Positions 33,925 through 46,791 are shown, counted from the first letter of the stretch. The stretch: DNA of 64,000 nucleotides from Xylaria sp. FL1777 (GCA_022578965.1 MU400543.1:62001-126000), one strand, 5' to 3'. The notes: a model not told the origin generated them from the sequence alone. Program-made: numbers and translations.

Positions 33925-36729
33925 CTAACTACCTTCGCTTCCCCAAGAACCAGACTTCGGTGTAGAGTCTGCATATGTCTCTAACACGAATTCGTCCCAT
34001 GTGGTCCAATTCATCATCGTAGGGTCGATCATAGGTGGATCGGCCACGGTGGGTCCCTCTCTAGTCTCCCTCCCCGTTATTACGGGTGCGAGCTCTTGCG
34101 ATGGCACGGTGTCGTGTTCCCCAGCCGAAGGAACGCTGGGTAGGTCGAAATTTAAGTCCGGCCACCCGAGAAACGTCTCAGCTATGGAATGCCCCGAGTC
34201 GCCAATGATATCTTCGAGGTTGAAAGGGATGGATCCCAAGTTCTCCGTGTTTCCCCTTGAAGTTTGGGATAACGAGAACCCCGAGGTTTGGTTTCTGTCT
34301 ATGCTTGTATTGGAATCTATGCTTGCTATCTTGCTGTAAGGCATAGGCGATGCTGACGTTATTGTATGTACTGACGATTCGGAGATGATCATATCGGTGA
34401 TGAGTCTCGGTCGGATACTATCAGGCCCCGCCGTGAGAGCCGGGTCAATAGCCATGTAGTCGATTGTAGACTCTAGACCGCCGAGCTGTGATCCCGATTC
34501 TGCTCCTGACGCTGCTGCTCCCCAAGCTGAATGTACCTGTGCTTGTTCCTGTGTTTGTGTTTGAGGCAGTAACTGCTCATGCCTCGTAAACCTATCGCTT
34601 TCTCCCGATGACACAGCGGCCTCTCTCGCAGCCTTCGCCTTTTTGTAGAGCTTTCGAATAGGCCTCCAAAGGCTACCGCGCTTCGCATCCGCTATCTTGT
34701 CGCACCATCGGGGGAACACGACCTCGACGACCCGCCACTGTAACACTCCACGTCAGTATCACTATTATGAGTATCATAGATAGGCATTTCCGTAGAGCGG
34801 AAGGTTTCTAATATGGTTTCCGCCTAGAAAGAGCCTTTAGGTTCTTAAGGCGGCCAAGGTAAGAAGTAGATAGTGCTGAGGGTTACGTACAGCGTGCTCG
34901 ACTGTGTCCCCGTGCGTCTGTGTGCACAGTTCCGCAAGCGCGACGGCCAGCGGATGCCACTGCACGTAGGTCTCGGACCACCAGCGGGTACGGTCCGAAT
35001 ATGGACCTACCTCCAAGAATTCGGATACCTCCATGATCGAGACGGCGGTGCGGAGCGTGGACTCGCGGGACACAGCCGCCGTGCCGGGCGCTGCGTAACG
35101 CGGGCCCGTTGTTGAGGAAGACATAAATACACCGGACGGCGAGGGCCTGGAAGCATCAGGGACGCTGTTGTGCATGGGAAGAGCCCCGCCCTGCCCCGTC
35201 ATCCCCGTCATCCCCGGCTTCCCTTCTCGCGGGTGTAGCGGATATCGCATGACGAGCCACATCTTCAGTATGATGAGCCGCACTGTGACGGAGGCAAGGT
35301 ACGAAGCGGCGTGGTCCGGATTAGCACCCTTTATGAACTGCAATTCCAGGTGCCTTGCCCGCCGTAACGTCTCCTCTTCGCTGCGGCGCAATCCCTGCTG
35401 CGCGTACTCAGACCACAGGAAGATCCCCGAGCTCTGCGCCGTGAACAGACTGAACGTGATGTCTGAGGGGCCCGGACGATCCCGCAGCGGCGTCGTCGTG
35501 TCCGGGCCGAACTCGGTGTCGTCGATGTTGTGCGGGAGGCGTGTGTCGTAGCTCCCCCGCGCGATGACGGTGTTGGTGCCGCGGTCCTCGGCCGCGCGGA
35601 TGTCGAGGACGATGAGCTGCCACCATAGACGCCGGCGTAGCTCGGCCACGAACGGGCTGAAGCGCGAGTTCGTCCCGTCGCCGTCTTGGTGGAGGTTCAG
35701 AGCTTGTGCGAGGCGGATCGGGAGACCTAAGAGTGCCCAGGAGGCGCGGGAGCCGTTGTGCGACCGCAGACAGCAGGCGTATAACGTTAGGGCTTGGAGC
35801 GTCTCTAGACTAGTGTTGTTGAGATAGTCGGCGCGCACGAGGGCCTGCTCGATGCCCGCTTGGAATAACGCCCAGAGGTCAGCGCGCGGCCGGCCCAGCG
35901 TACGGGCGCATTCTTGGGGTGTTAGACTTGTGATGGCTGCGTAATATATAGCGAAGAACAAAGCAGTCCGCTCATGGCTTAGATCCGATGCTGTCTCTGG
36001 GTAATCGGCGAGATTGTTCAGGGCGTCTAGAATCGTCGGCCGGTGCAGAATCTTCAAATGCAAGTCGACATTCCGGAAATACACTGATGCCAAGTGCCGT
36101 ATGTGGTTTGGCAACGGATGTGCGATGATGGGTAAGCTTCTAACTTGCGAAGTCCCGAGCAGCATCCCCGGTGGTGTTGAGATACTGTTGGCACCACCGC
36201 CAACCGATTCGGGCGTGGTCTCTTCACCACCATCGTCTTCGTCGTCGTCGGAATCCGTAGACTGCTCCAGTGCTTGTCTTAGGCCCCCAACCTCATTACA
36301 CAGCGAGGACCAGAACTCGCCGCTCATATACCGTGAGGCGGTACTATCCTGCGGCGGCCTCACGCCTTTAAGACCGCAGGGAGCATGCTCACCATGCTCA
36401 CCGGGCGGCAGTGAGTCGGTCGCAGCAGGAGGATGAGGTTGAGGTTCGATAACCTGCACGCCCGCAGCAGCCACCTGCGCTTCAGCCTCCTCAAGATTCG
36501 CGAGCCCGACTCGGCCTACGATGGACTCCAGCCGGTTCAGCCTCTGCAGCAGCTCGGCGTTCTTGGTCTTCCGGGGCCGCTGGATCCGTTTCCGCGCCGG
36601 GAAGACGCAATCCGACCCGCTGCGCTCGCAGTTGCGACACGGGCTCTGTTTGTCGCACTTTAATTTCCGCGCTCGGCACGACGTGCAGCTTAGCGGCGGC
36701 TTTTTGTGAGGCTCGCTGTCGCCAGCCAT
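33925..36729 (-). CDS. Zn2Cys6 transcription factor with fungal-specific regulatory domain
   Basis: Two exons on the minus strand, 36729-34891 and 34737-33925, are joined by a 153 bp intron (GTACGT...TTACAG), giving 883 residues. The binuclear cluster is C15-x2-C18-x6-C25-x5-C31-x2-C34-x6-C41, with a basic linker (RKRIQRPRKTK) and a leucine-heptad segment (LLQRLNRLESIVGRVG) for dimerisation. A fungal_trans (PF04082-like) middle region lies at about residues 225-400: LHLKILHRPTILDALNN, TLYACCLRSHNGSRASWALL and RRRLWWQLIVLDIRAAED. An acidic Asp/Glu stretch lies near residues 155-170. The C-terminus is Ser/Thr/Gln-rich and ends in an acidic, aromatic tail like an activation domain. Target genes cannot be inferred. 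Confidence 0.92.
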
Positions 36730-37699
36730 GGCTTGGCTTGGCCTGGCCCTCCCTGCCTTTCCAAATGAGGCTTACGGGGTCGGAATTCACGGTAACACCG
36801 ATAACCGAGGAGAGACAGCACTTACTAGCCTGGGTCCTAGGGACGGTAGGCGAGTTACTAGAATGGTAAGTAGTAGGTGGAATACTCGGATTATGTGAGG
36901 TTGAAACACAATTGGCCAATGGAGTTGGTTACTCTCTGCCTCTCTGTGTAGGCACGTCACTGGTAGAGGTTCTTCTCCTTTTAGTATGCATTAACCAGAC
37001 TCTATCTGACATGGCCGTATTCTAGCGTCTCACGCACTGTTAATTGGCACATTCTATCTTGACATGAAACTAATTGAATTGCTCTGTAAGTTTTAAACCA
37101 TTTCTTTTTTTAAATCTCCACTTTTCTTTTAGTATCGTAGTAATGCGTAGGCAACCCCCATCTCAAAATCCAGTGAAGACGGAGACAAGGTGTCTTGAGA
37201 TATAGTAACTTTCTTATTCTGGCATTTCACGATCCTCTCTCTTTTACCTAAACCAACAACGTATCTGACAAGGCCAAAATGTATTGATCTTGTCGTTTTG
37301 GTCTAGTCTAGACTCGAGGTGATTTGGTAAGACGTGACCTAAATTCGACAACGGAATTCCCCTAGAAAGGCATGGTAACCCCAGCCTACGCAGTTAGTGG
37401 CATAACCTAGTGTCTCTCATAGGCTCTCTGGCATAACGGATGCCAAGGATATTACGCTTATTGACTCAGTCTTTTAGTCCCAGCTGAATACACGTACTTG
37501 GACCCCACCGCCATTTCAGCACTGAGGGATGACTCACAAGCCATGCCAAGATGAATGGGATTCGATGTACGCGAAGATGGAATCCAATAAAGCCATCAGG
37601 CAATTTTGCGAATAGAGCTCGGGTAAGACACACCTTTCTCGAGCTACATTCCTATGAACGCGAGTTCAAACCTGCCTTAGCTCTCAATCATTTGTGACA
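36730..37699. promoter_or_regulatory. Divergent intergenic region between the Zn2Cys6 and GNAT genes
   Basis: About 1 kb without coding signal separates the two divergently transcribed genes and should contain both promoters. Pure T and C/T tracts lie near 37104-37130. No specific site was recognised. Confidence 0.45.
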
Positions 37700-38464
37700 A
37701 TGGCTTCACCTAGTTTACCCGGGCCACCACATGGGCCTCCATCTACTCCCTCAAAATCTCAAGTGAAGTCAACACGGCCAACGGTGCCCCCGAATATTGA
37801 TCGAGCACCCATCAGGACGGAGCGGCTGCTAATCCGTCCCTTCGAAGCCTCGGACGTTGAAGCAATCCACGTGCTCCGAACACAACCTGAAGTCATGCTA
37901 TGGACATCAGTCGGCGTAGTGGATAAAGATATCGATCAATCACGTGTCTTTGCTGAACGTTTTCTACCTCCAAAAGATCTCGATACGTACAATTTCGTCA
38001 TCGTGTATCTAGGCGATGCTGTCCAAGGCGAGGACACGGACGGCGTATTGATCGGCACCGCAGGCGCTCATAATAGATACAATATCTTCGGATGGCCTGA
38101 GGTTGGATACATGTTCCGCAAGGAATATTGGAACAAAGGGCTTGGGACTGAATTCCTACGCGGGTTTCTCAAGGCTTGGTGGGCGCTGCCGCGGCATGAG
38201 ATCCAAGTCGAGGTTGATGCTGCGTCAGTGGAGGGTAGAGGTGAGAGGAACGGTAGTGATGTGATACAAGTACCGGAGATTCTCACGGCTATTATCGAGT
38301 CCAATAATATAGGAAGCAGAAGGGTCCTCGAGAAAGCTGGCTTCAGGGAGTTTAAGAGATGGACTGAGCCGGATAGTCGAGTAGGTTTCGAGGGGAAAAT
38401 CGTCACGCTCCTTGCGTTTCTGCTTGAGGCACCGGATAGCCGAAAGGATGGAAATCCCAAGTAG
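37700..38464 (+). CDS. GNAT acetyltransferase (RimJ/RimL-like, Acetyltransf_3)
   Basis: This single-exon gene encodes 254 residues from ATG at 37700. After a Pro/Ser-rich N-terminus of about 38 residues the fold begins with IRTERLLIRPFEASDVEAIH, the classic opening of the RimJ/RimL group. The acetyl-CoA region follows as EVGYMFRKEYWNKGLGTEFL, with the K-G-L-G-T pyrophosphate-binding loop, and then ESNNIGSRRVLEKAGFREF, the N-x-x-S-x-x-V(L)-x-K-x-G-F signature. The substrate may be a protein N-terminus or a small amine; nothing in the context decides. A hydrophilic insert (about residues 176-192) separates the last two motifs. Confidence 0.9.
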   Translation: MASPSLPGPPHGPPSTPSKSQVKSTRPTVPPNIDRAPIRTERLLIRPFEASDVEAIHVLRTQPEVMLWTSVGVVDKDIDQSRVFAERFLPPKDLDTYNFVIVYLGDAVQGEDTDGVLIGTAGAHNRYNIFGWPEVGYMFRKEYWNKGLGTEFLRGFLKAWWALPRHEIQVEVDAASVEGRGERNGSDVIQVPEILTAIIESNNIGSRRVLEKAGFREFKRWTEPDSRVGFEGKIVTLLAFLLEAPDSRKDGNPK

Positions 38465-39002
38465 ACAGACCTACTTTTACACTTCTGCTGGCCGCTCTCG
38501 TAGTATAGTTGAAGAGAACATCTAGATAGTGTGTGGTATATAGGATGTGCTATGTGGGGTATATCTTAACCGAGTGCGACTATAATACTAGTATAAACCA
38601 CCTACAAGCCTAGCGGAACAGCTGAATAGCGCATCGGCCGGACTCATACTATCAATAGCCCGTATTACCTCTCATCGTCATATCGTGCCTGATTACTGAT
38701 ATCACTGATTACTGTGTCTTGCTGCGGGTTGACTCGTAGCTTTGGATCCTTGAAGGGCGGGGTGAGGGCCTAGATAGTATACTAACCTTGTATATCTTAT
38801 GGTTGCCATACCTCAGGCACACTAACGTCTATCGGGAGAACTCCTGTTCCATGGACTCGGTCCCGAGCCACAGCTGACAGCCCCGAGTCCTGAATTGCTC
38901 GTTAATCATCTGTCTTGAAATGGTCCGAGACCCGACAATGACGAGCCTAGGTCGCTCGTCAGATAGTTATAAGAAAGGGAAAAGCTGAATTGAAGTTGCA
39001 AC

Positions 39003-39052
39003 ACTCACATTATCACCATCATCACCATCATCATCATTATCATTATCATCGC
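39003..39052. repeat. CAT/CATT microsatellite in the leader of the DUF1772 gene
   Basis: An imperfect run of ATC/ACC and ATT trinucleotides (ATTATCACCATCATCACC and on) lies about 100 bp upstream of the next start codon. It is a simple-sequence repeat likely to vary in length between strains. Confidence 0.75.
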
Positions 39053-39155
39053 CACATTTCTTGACAAACATCACAAGCTTCATTTACCTCGTGGATTTAT
39101 CGGTAGCCACAACCAGCTTGACTTTCATACCTAGACCTAGATATCACCAGACACG

Positions 39156-39767
39156 ATGGCACCCAGTTCAACGACGCTGGCTGTAGCCGCTGGTGCTTCC
39201 ATACTTGCCTCGGGATGGGCTGCAGGTAAAGTGTGCCTTTTCACATAGCGGCTTTTAATATTAGGCACAAATGTTTGTTTGTTTGTTTGATTGTTTATTT
39301 AGTTGTAAACGTAAACGCTGACAAGTCGTCATCGACTGACTATAGGCATGAGTGCGAGCTTCAATTTGCTTGGCATCCCATCAATCCTCCACGGGAACGC
39401 GCCGAGCGAGGTTGCGGTCCGTCAGTGGCGGTTCCAATTTAATCGCGGACAAGCCATCATACCCGGTCTCGGGCTGCTCAATGCCCTTAACTACTGGAAC
39501 GTCGCATACCACTGCTGGTCGCGCGGTCTCGAATGGCGGGGATTCGCGGCAGCTGGCGTGTCAACCTTCTTCATGATTCCGTTCACGCTCATCTTCATCG
39601 CGGGAACCAATAAGAAGTTGCTTGAGGCGTCGTCCGAGGGGCGGGAGAAGACGCTGAGCGATGCTTCAGCCAGATCGCTGATCAAGAAATGGGGAGACCT
39701 GAACATCGCCCGTGCCGTCGTTCCAGTTGTAGGCACGGGCTTGGCTTTGTGGAACTTCTGCCTGTAA
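39156..39767 (+). CDS. DUF1772/anthrone-oxygenase-like membrane protein
   Basis: Two exons, 39156-39225 and 39346-39767, are joined by a 120 bp intron (GTAAAG...CTATAG, branch CTGAC) to give 163 residues. The first hydrophobic helix is split by the intron (LAVAAGASILASGWAAG, then GMSASFNLLGIP). Three more hydrophobic segments follow (around LGLLNALNYWNVAYH, AAAGVSTFFMIPFTLIFIAG and ARAVVPVVGTGLALWNFCL), giving the four-helix layout of DUF1772. The Arg-Gln-Trp loop (AVRQWRFQFNRG) after helix 1 and the N-x-x-L-x-x-A-x-x-x-x-S/G pattern near the third block are usual for this family. Some members oxidise anthrones in pigment pathways; no polyketide genes are nearby, so that role is unproven. Confidence 0.8.
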
Positions 39768-41064
39768 TACTACTCTACTACCTTATTCTGAGGGTGATGG
39801 AGTGTGAGAGGATGGATCGCATGCCTATGCTGCCTGCTGCCTGAGGCTGTGTTTGACGGCAGAAGGGCGCACGTTACAGTCGCGGATGAACTTGTTTTAT
39901 ACACGTATATTAGATTTCCTATATTGTTTTTATAAAGATACGGAAGCAATGAGTATGTGGTTGAATTTGGAGTTTGAAGGTGATGAGGGGCTTTCCACTA
40001 CATTCTAGGTGAAGTGCCTATGTACCTAAGCATGCATAAGTAGGTACCTATTTATAAACAGATGCCTACTTAGCATACACACTAACCCAGCTGAGTACCT
40101 ATTTAAATACCAAGTACGAAGTAGACAAGTAAATAGACTGTCAAATTGTTCTGACGTAAATACAGTGCCAACTTAGAACGGGCACAGTAAATGCCGGGGT
40201 AGTAGTCCCACCACGTCGGGGCGCAGCTAGCAGTTAGGGTGGCTCTACCGTAGTGTACATAGTGTAGTTACAGTGTATTGGTATCAGTATTGGTATCAGT
40301 ATTACATGTACCTAGCTCGCAGGCGGGTACCTAAGTAGGCAGTATCGCATCATCATCACCGTCCGTCGCTCTTCATCTGCAGCTCAAGTTGCCTACCTGA
40401 GGTTAGTATCAACATGTAGTAATGCCTCCTACCTCACATAATACCATGTACGGAATACCTGAGATCCATCATTCCTCCTCCATACTCCCTCCCTCTCTGC
40501 CTTCGCCTACCTAGTAAGTCAGTAGGCAGCAAATCAGCAAATCCGCAAAGCCGCAACTCATCAGCTCCCCTGCATTTATATATACTGCTCAGTGCTCAAC
40601 GTAAGCGACGTGCAGCATCCCCGTTTTATGCTCTCTCCATTCGTCCCCGTGCTGTCTGGCCTGTCGGTTCCCCTTCGCCCTCTCCAAATGCGAATATCTC
40701 TGTCACCGTCACCTTTCACTCGCTTTTGCGCCCTGCTGCTGTTATCCAGCATATCTAGCATACCGCCAGTGTGCACTTATGCCGCCTCGGTTTCGTGACA
40801 CGGCAGAAGCTGTGCTGCCCAATACGTTGCCGCATCAATTCTTGATCCCGTCTAGGCGCAAATAACCACCGCCCAATTACTCGACGTCGTCCTCCCGCGG
40901 GCCGCCGTGCCCCTCGCTTCCGCTCTCCTTCTTTTCGACCATGATGACACTTGAGCGCTGTTCCGTCGCCGTTATATGCTGCTGTTAGAATAGAGATTCT
41001 CCCGAGTCACCTTGATATATATACACACCGTTGTCTTCGCTTCCGTTCCCTCGAGTCGCCCCTA
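39768..41064. other. Intergenic region with TAGGTACCTA-type motifs
   Basis: No gene is supported. Motifs of the GTACCTA/TAGGTAC kind recur at 40019-40060, 40095 and 40310-40335, and a GGTATCAGTATT duplication lies at 40279-40302. The last part is the promoter of the next gene. Confidence 0.5.
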
Positions 41065-43082
41065 ATGGCAACCTCGTTCAAACCCAGTCCAAATGTCCCC
41101 TCTTCTACTGATCAGCCTCCTTCTACCGACGCACATCGTCCACGATCCGACCCCGAACCACAGTCGCAATCACAATCGCAATCACAATCGCAATCACACT
41201 CGCAATCACACTCGCAACCGCAACCGCAGCAGCAGCAATCAGCGCCACAAAATCCACCGGGCGATGGAAAGTCGTATTATGGCTATCTGTTCAGCGAAGA
41301 CAAGGCGCCGACCGACACTTTAGATGCTCTACTCCATGCTCTCGGACAGTATATCGTCAGTGAACCTAGCTCATTTATCTCTCTTCGCGCAACGTCCTAT
41401 ACTAACCTTTCGCCATCCAGATTGACCATATTGGTGACACAAATGACAAGCAGCTAAACCCACACAAACTTGCCGCTTTCTATCATGCCGTAGGCGGTGA
41501 TTACGATTCACTCTTCCTCAAGTGCCCCGACAGGACGATATCGTATATATGGCAGGTATTAGGAGTCCAGCATACTCTGCAACCCGTCCCGGACAACGAT
41601 TATGCGCCACCATCCGTGCCTGCTCTGACCCTGAGGGGATTTGTTAGGTGGCAGTCGCTTCAGATCCTCCTGGGACCCGAAGAACACGTGCCCTACCTAC
41701 AATATGCTGTGGCACACTGGAACTTGAAGCATCTCTATACTGGCGACGTTTTCCCGCCCGATTTGCCAACCACGGCTTTCCCTCCTGTGTGCGACCCCGC
41801 TGTGGATGAATGGCACAGGGCTTGCGGACAGAAACTTCGAGAAGCTGCTACACCAACTGAGGAAGAAGAGCAGCCACCACGACGCCACGGTTCCGATTCT
41901 CGCACACCTACGGCGTCCTGTAACGCAGCTCACGGTATGTCGACTGGGGGTGCGCCCCACCATCGACCCGAGTCCGAGTACTTTCGGCGCAGACGACCTA
42001 TGTCGTACGTGCACATATCGGAACCACGGTATCCGCCGCATCCTAGCCATCCCAGCCATACCAGTCATCCCAGCCATCCCAGCCATCCCATAGTTCCCGA
42101 GGCCAACCACAGAGTGAGTAGTAGTAGCGGTAGCTCGTTGGATGATCTCCCAAGGAGGGGTCGGAGACACTCGGATATCAAACCTCCACCGGTTATTGTG
42201 AGGGAAGAGACGCGGGGATCCGCACACTTAGACCCCCACCGCCCACCCAACGTGCGCCGCCATAGCCATACCTACCAATCGCCCTATGCCGCCTCAGTTC
42301 CTAATTCTGACTCAGAGTCGGACACACTGCGAGCCTCTCCGCGTCACAATGGCTCCATACCTCAACCACCTCCAGGTGTTCGGCGTGTAACCATACCGCC
42401 TCCCATACCCGTCACAACTTCTAGTCGAAGCCGTCGCAGTGATATCCGAGCGGAAGATGCTCGAAAAATAAGTTTGCCTACCGAGATCAAACACAAGTTT
42501 GCCTCCCTCCTAATGTCTTCTAATCGACAGCGGAGCACTTCTAGAGAACCCGGTCTCACGCCACGTTCGAGTGTACGGTATCAAAAGGATGTTCCACGTA
42601 CCCGCCTGACTCGTAGCTTATCCGGAGGTTCCTACACAAGCGACGGATCTTTACCGGAAATATCTCCGAAATATCCTCCGCGGGATGGTCGCGAGAGTAA
42701 TCGCGCACGTGACCGTATAATAGAACGTGAACGTGAACGCGAGCGTGAACGTAGTCGGGAGCTTGAGCGTGAGCGTGAACGAGAACGAGAACGTGAGAGA
42801 ACACGCGAGTGGGAAGAGATGGAGAGAAAGAGTCGTACAGAGAGGGCTTATTTACGTCCAACCATCAACAGGAGAACGAGTAGTCACGCAGACGTCGATC
42901 GTCGACGGCAAGATAGCTTGTGGGATACAAGAGATCGGCGGAGAGAAAGCAGGGACCTAGAGAGAGAAGTCAGGCGAAACCTGACGTCTGATGAGTTAGA
43001 CAGACGAGAGCGTAGAAGATACCAGGACAATGGCCCCAGTCCTATCATGACTGGTGTCAGCGGCAGGAGATATCCTCGTTGA
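41065..43082 (+). CDS. Low-complexity fungal protein with N-terminal globular domain (DUF7514-like)
   Basis: Two exons, 41065-41355 and 41421-43082, are joined by a 65 bp intron (GTCAGT...ATCCAG) to give 650 residues. A Gln/Ser repeat (about residues 32-55) is followed by one globular domain at about residues 68-235: YYGYLFSEDKAPTDTLDALL, IDHIGDTNDKQLNPHKLAAF, LRGFVRWQSLQILLGPEEHV and an LKHLYTGDVFP end. This matches the layout of fungal DUF7514 proteins as I know them. The rest is disordered and basic with a His-Pro-Ser repeat (near 330), Ser/Arg-rich segments, and an alternating Glu-Arg tract near residues 550-585 that could form a single alpha-helix. The function is unknown. Confidence 0.75.
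42048..42092 (+). repeat. Coding tandem repeat, CATCCCAGC unit
   Basis: About five imperfect 9 bp copies (CATCCCAGC/CATACCAGT) encode a His-Pro-Ser run inside the low-complexity gene. It is a short minisatellite prone to length change in multiples of three codons. Confidence 0.8.
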
Positions 43083-44763
43083 ACAGCCCCTTTAAGATGA
43101 CCCACTTCTTCAAATCATCTTTTTCGCATGTTGGCGAGGAGTTCATTGGAGTTTGAGAGTAGGGCTCTTGTTTCCTTGGGCGATTCTGTTGTTTAAAAGA
43201 TCAATGATTCGGGATGTGTGTGATATTCTGTGGCCATCTCTGCCTATAACGATTGAATATAGAAACAGTGGGAAATATACAGATGTGGTGCTTATGCACG
43301 GCTATTCCTGAAATCTAGTGCTACGGTTATATGCACAAAGGGGCTGAGACAATGAGAAGCGACCCCATTACTTTTCCCCCTTTTATTTGTTTAGTTAAAT
43401 ATTCTGATAAGTGGTAACAGAGGCTTAAGCTCAGCTACGATGATAAACGAACTACCTCTCCGTAGGGAAAGGAGAGGGAGGAATGGAAAGCTCACTGATA
43501 ACAGGTATTGTAGAGCTACTGGGTAAGACGTTGGTAGGTTTTTAGTAGGTATGTAAGTACTTGGTAATTGACTAGAAAATTTTCTGATATCCCTGAATCC
43601 AAGCTTTTCAGAATGAAACATTCCTTATTACACTATACTTGGTCCGTAGCCTCTAGGCCTAGACAGATTAAAAACGTCGCAGTGGCCCTTTTCATATGGT
43701 TATCAGCACCATCAACAATTTTGAACTGGATTGGAATGACCAGATATGCTATGTATTTTCATCGATATATCTTGGTGCTAACGCCACTACTACGACCTTT
43801 CACGTCATGGTTTTCTCTCTAAAATAGGTGCTAGCTGGGAGGATTGGGATGATTGACATTAGTGATTATTGGCAATTAGGGCAAATCGACGACGGCCGGG
43901 CTGAAAGCATTTCAAGTTTGGAACACTTTGGATTTAAGAAGTACGGATTCGATGTGTCATTCTCATAAACTAATGTCTAAGTGCTGATCGTGAAATAATG
44001 CTGTCTTGAGAGAGTTCTCGGACAGGTTAACGAGTTTCTATTTCCTCCCCCTTCGTTCCGATAAATGGTTGGCAGGTCCCCTTAGCTTGCATTCCAGTAT
44101 TCATACATATACGTCATCCCTATCCATCTTGCATAAGGCTCACAGGGAGTTAGGACCGGCGATAACTCGCTTGGCATCCACTGGACATGAGTCCTAGTCA
44201 TACGGGGTTAACGAGTGGCCCGTCACTATGGTTATTATGCTAACCTAGCTGGCCTGCGCAAGACGTTTACTACACTAGAGATATGTAATCTCTTATATAC
44301 CCTAGTAGCTGACATGCTTGGTAAACGGAAGAAAAGAAAAGAAAAATCTTGAGACTCTGTCGCCAAGGCTTGGTCATTCTTCAGGACTTCCAGTCGCTGA
44401 CCCAATACTCTGGACTCCTTTTTCTTAAAGGAAATTGGTGTGTGAGTTTCGTTTTCGGTTCTATATTTAATGCCTATAAACGTGCGTATTTATTATAATT
44501 CATTACGTTTGCCACTGAACTGACATGATGTTCATTCGTAACTGGCCCGAGCCTTTTTAGTGAAGGTGCGTGCATCTTATGGCTGAATGCCATGCCATGC
44601 CAAGGAGCTTCGCCATCATGTAGTAGAGTTATGATGCTCCCTCGCTTAGTGTGATATGGAAGTTTCGTCCTGACGAAGATCGCCTGTCAGTGATGCCGTT
44701 ATCTACACTACCTTATAAGGAGAGTGTTTGTCGTCGTCGCTAGTGTCGTCAAAGAGTGCGATC
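43083..44763. other. 1.7 kb gene-free region
   Basis: Short ORFs at 43568-43822 and 44006-44197 lack domains and credible starts. The region should hold the 3' UTR of the upstream gene and the promoter of the C2H2 regulator. Confidence 0.5.
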
Positions 44764-46791
44764 ATGGAGTCCTCCGTATCTAAGAGAAGATTCGTATGCA
44801 CAGACTGTACCGCTGAGTTCTCGCGCAAAGATCACGCCAAGAGACATAAGCTCAGTCACTCACGCCCAAATTTTGTATGTCCACATCCTAATTGCGGGTT
44901 ATTATTTCATCGACGCGACGTCCTAAGGCGGCACGAAGCTGTACACAGGCCCGAAAATGCTGAGAAGCGCCGACGACCCCGTCGTGGGCCATTACCACCC
45001 TCACTACCGGGGCAGGAAGGACAGCGGGAACAACAGTCATTATCGGCGTCTGAGTTTCATGAGGCTGGGTCCGTTTCCATGACCTCACATAGCTCAGCTG
45101 GGGTTAGTAGTGACGCCAGTACGCCTAATCGCAAAAACGATAGAGATGGCGCTCGGAACGACAGTAGTGATGTCAATATTGACTCGGCTTGCCTGTGCCA
45201 TGCGCAAGACGGCACGGTTTGTGTCAATTGCAGCTCCGAGCTGATTCGCCTTGCAGATGGCCGACTTCCTTCTGAGTCGCAGGGAGCAATCAATTTCTGT
45301 ATGACACACTACATCCAGTCACAACTGAAATGGTTCCCGTTTATTCGTTCCTCCTCTCTACGCACGAACTGGCTCCTGAACGGCCGTGCGCTTATTCTAG
45401 CAGCATTAGGTGCTAGGGCTATCAAAGAGTACAAAGCCTTGTCGGGAGTTCTCTGGACGGAGGCTGTAAATCGCCAAGCAAATTGGGTTTCCTCATCGGC
45501 ATCAAGTTCTAACAACATACTCTCCGATTTCCAGACGAAAATTCTCCTAGTGGAATATTTTCAGTGGTCCGAAGATAACAGATATCCCGCCTGGGTAACT
45601 CCAATGCTAGATGAGATGGTCCACAGAGAAGTCCTTGACTTGGCAGACATGATCACTAATATACCTCCTAGCAGCGCCACCGATAGGTCTGTAGAGGACG
45701 AGCTTTGCCAGCAGGAGATTCGGTGGACATTGTGGAAATTCTATTGCACTATAACACGGACAACTTTGTTAGGCCTAATGCTACACCCCCCGCGGCTGTT
45801 TCAAACTCTCGAAATACCTGGCGATCCAAAGAAGCTATTGGCGTTGGAGGAGGGTGTTGGGAAAGAGAGTAAAAGGCCGGTGGAGAGCCTGCGAAGCGAG
45901 TATCGCGGTCGTGGGCTGACATTACCGCAAGTACTAAGCATGTTGCTAGCCGACCAACATGAACGAATCGCATTATCCGATATTCTTTCTATGACTAGCA
46001 AGTACATTGTGCTTCATGCTATATTATACTTATCAGATAACATGGTCGAGAAGTATGTGGACACCGAAGCAGCGCAGCAAGATCCCCCGGGATGGCGAGT
46101 TGAAACGCGAGAGCGGCTTTATCTTCTTGTGTTAAGGTGGCGCCAATGCTTTTGGGTACCTCCCGAGGTTCTCTGGCAAACTTCGTTCCCCGAGTTTGGT
46201 ATTCTTCAGAGCATTATGTTTGTTATATACCTGGCGGTTCGCATCAGTCAGCCGACAAGCGGTTCACCTTATAAGGAGCGGTATTCTCGTAAGCCTTATA
46301 CTCAATACGCGATGCGCTGTGTTGTCACTATGCACATAGACATGAAAAGCAACAATCTTACAGAGGTAAGTCTCATCATAGAGCTATCTCCTACATATTA
46401 TCTTGCCAGCAGAGCTGATAGGTCGTACCGGAAAACAGGTCGCGGCAAAGGGGCGTTGGTTCCTTGACGGGGCAACTTGGCGAACAGGAGGTCTCACTGC
46501 CGCATATTTAATAGACTGGTTCCATGACCGAGCAAAGTTAGGATTTGAAGACGAAGATATTGAATTTCTGCAAAGTCTCGAGAGTGTGATGGCCCTCTAT
46601 TCGCACGTGGGGTCCTACAATGGGTTATCGTATTCTCCGGCGCGATTAGCACAGCTCGAACGATCAGTCAAACATCTTTGGACAATGATATTGGGCACGA
46701 AGAGCGTAAGTAATTCTCGGATTCATTCCTTCTCACGTGCAAAGTCTCGTTATCTTGGCCCAAAACCATCGCTCAGAATGGTGAAGACTGA
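44764..46791 (+). CDS. C2H2 zinc finger transcription factor with fungal-specific regulatory domain
   Basis: I start at ATG 44764 and model exons 44764-46365, 46415-46705 and 46777-46791, with introns of 49 and 71 bp (both GTAAGT donors), giving 635 residues. Two classic fingers are C12/C15/H28/H32 and C39/C44/H57/H61, followed by a basic RRRPRRG segment. A fungal_trans-like region follows (for example YIQSQLKWFPFIRSSSLRTN, ILLVEYFQWSEDNRYPAW, LWKFYCTITRTTLLGLML), as in the C2H2-plus-fungal_trans regulator group. The second acceptor uses CAGAG to keep GKQVAAKGRWFLDGATWRTG in frame. The final intron is uncertain; if unused, the frame continues to 46876 with a different tail. Confidence 0.85.

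Noticed and set aside
34001..34339. Plus-strand ORF inside the Zn2Cys6 gene
   Set aside because: It is a shadow of the Ser/Thr-rich C-terminal exon of the regulator.
36491..36919. Minus-strand ORF of 142 codons overlapping the start of the Zn2Cys6 gene
   Set aside because: It runs out of frame through the zinc cluster exon; the gene's own ATG at 36729 gives an intact cluster.
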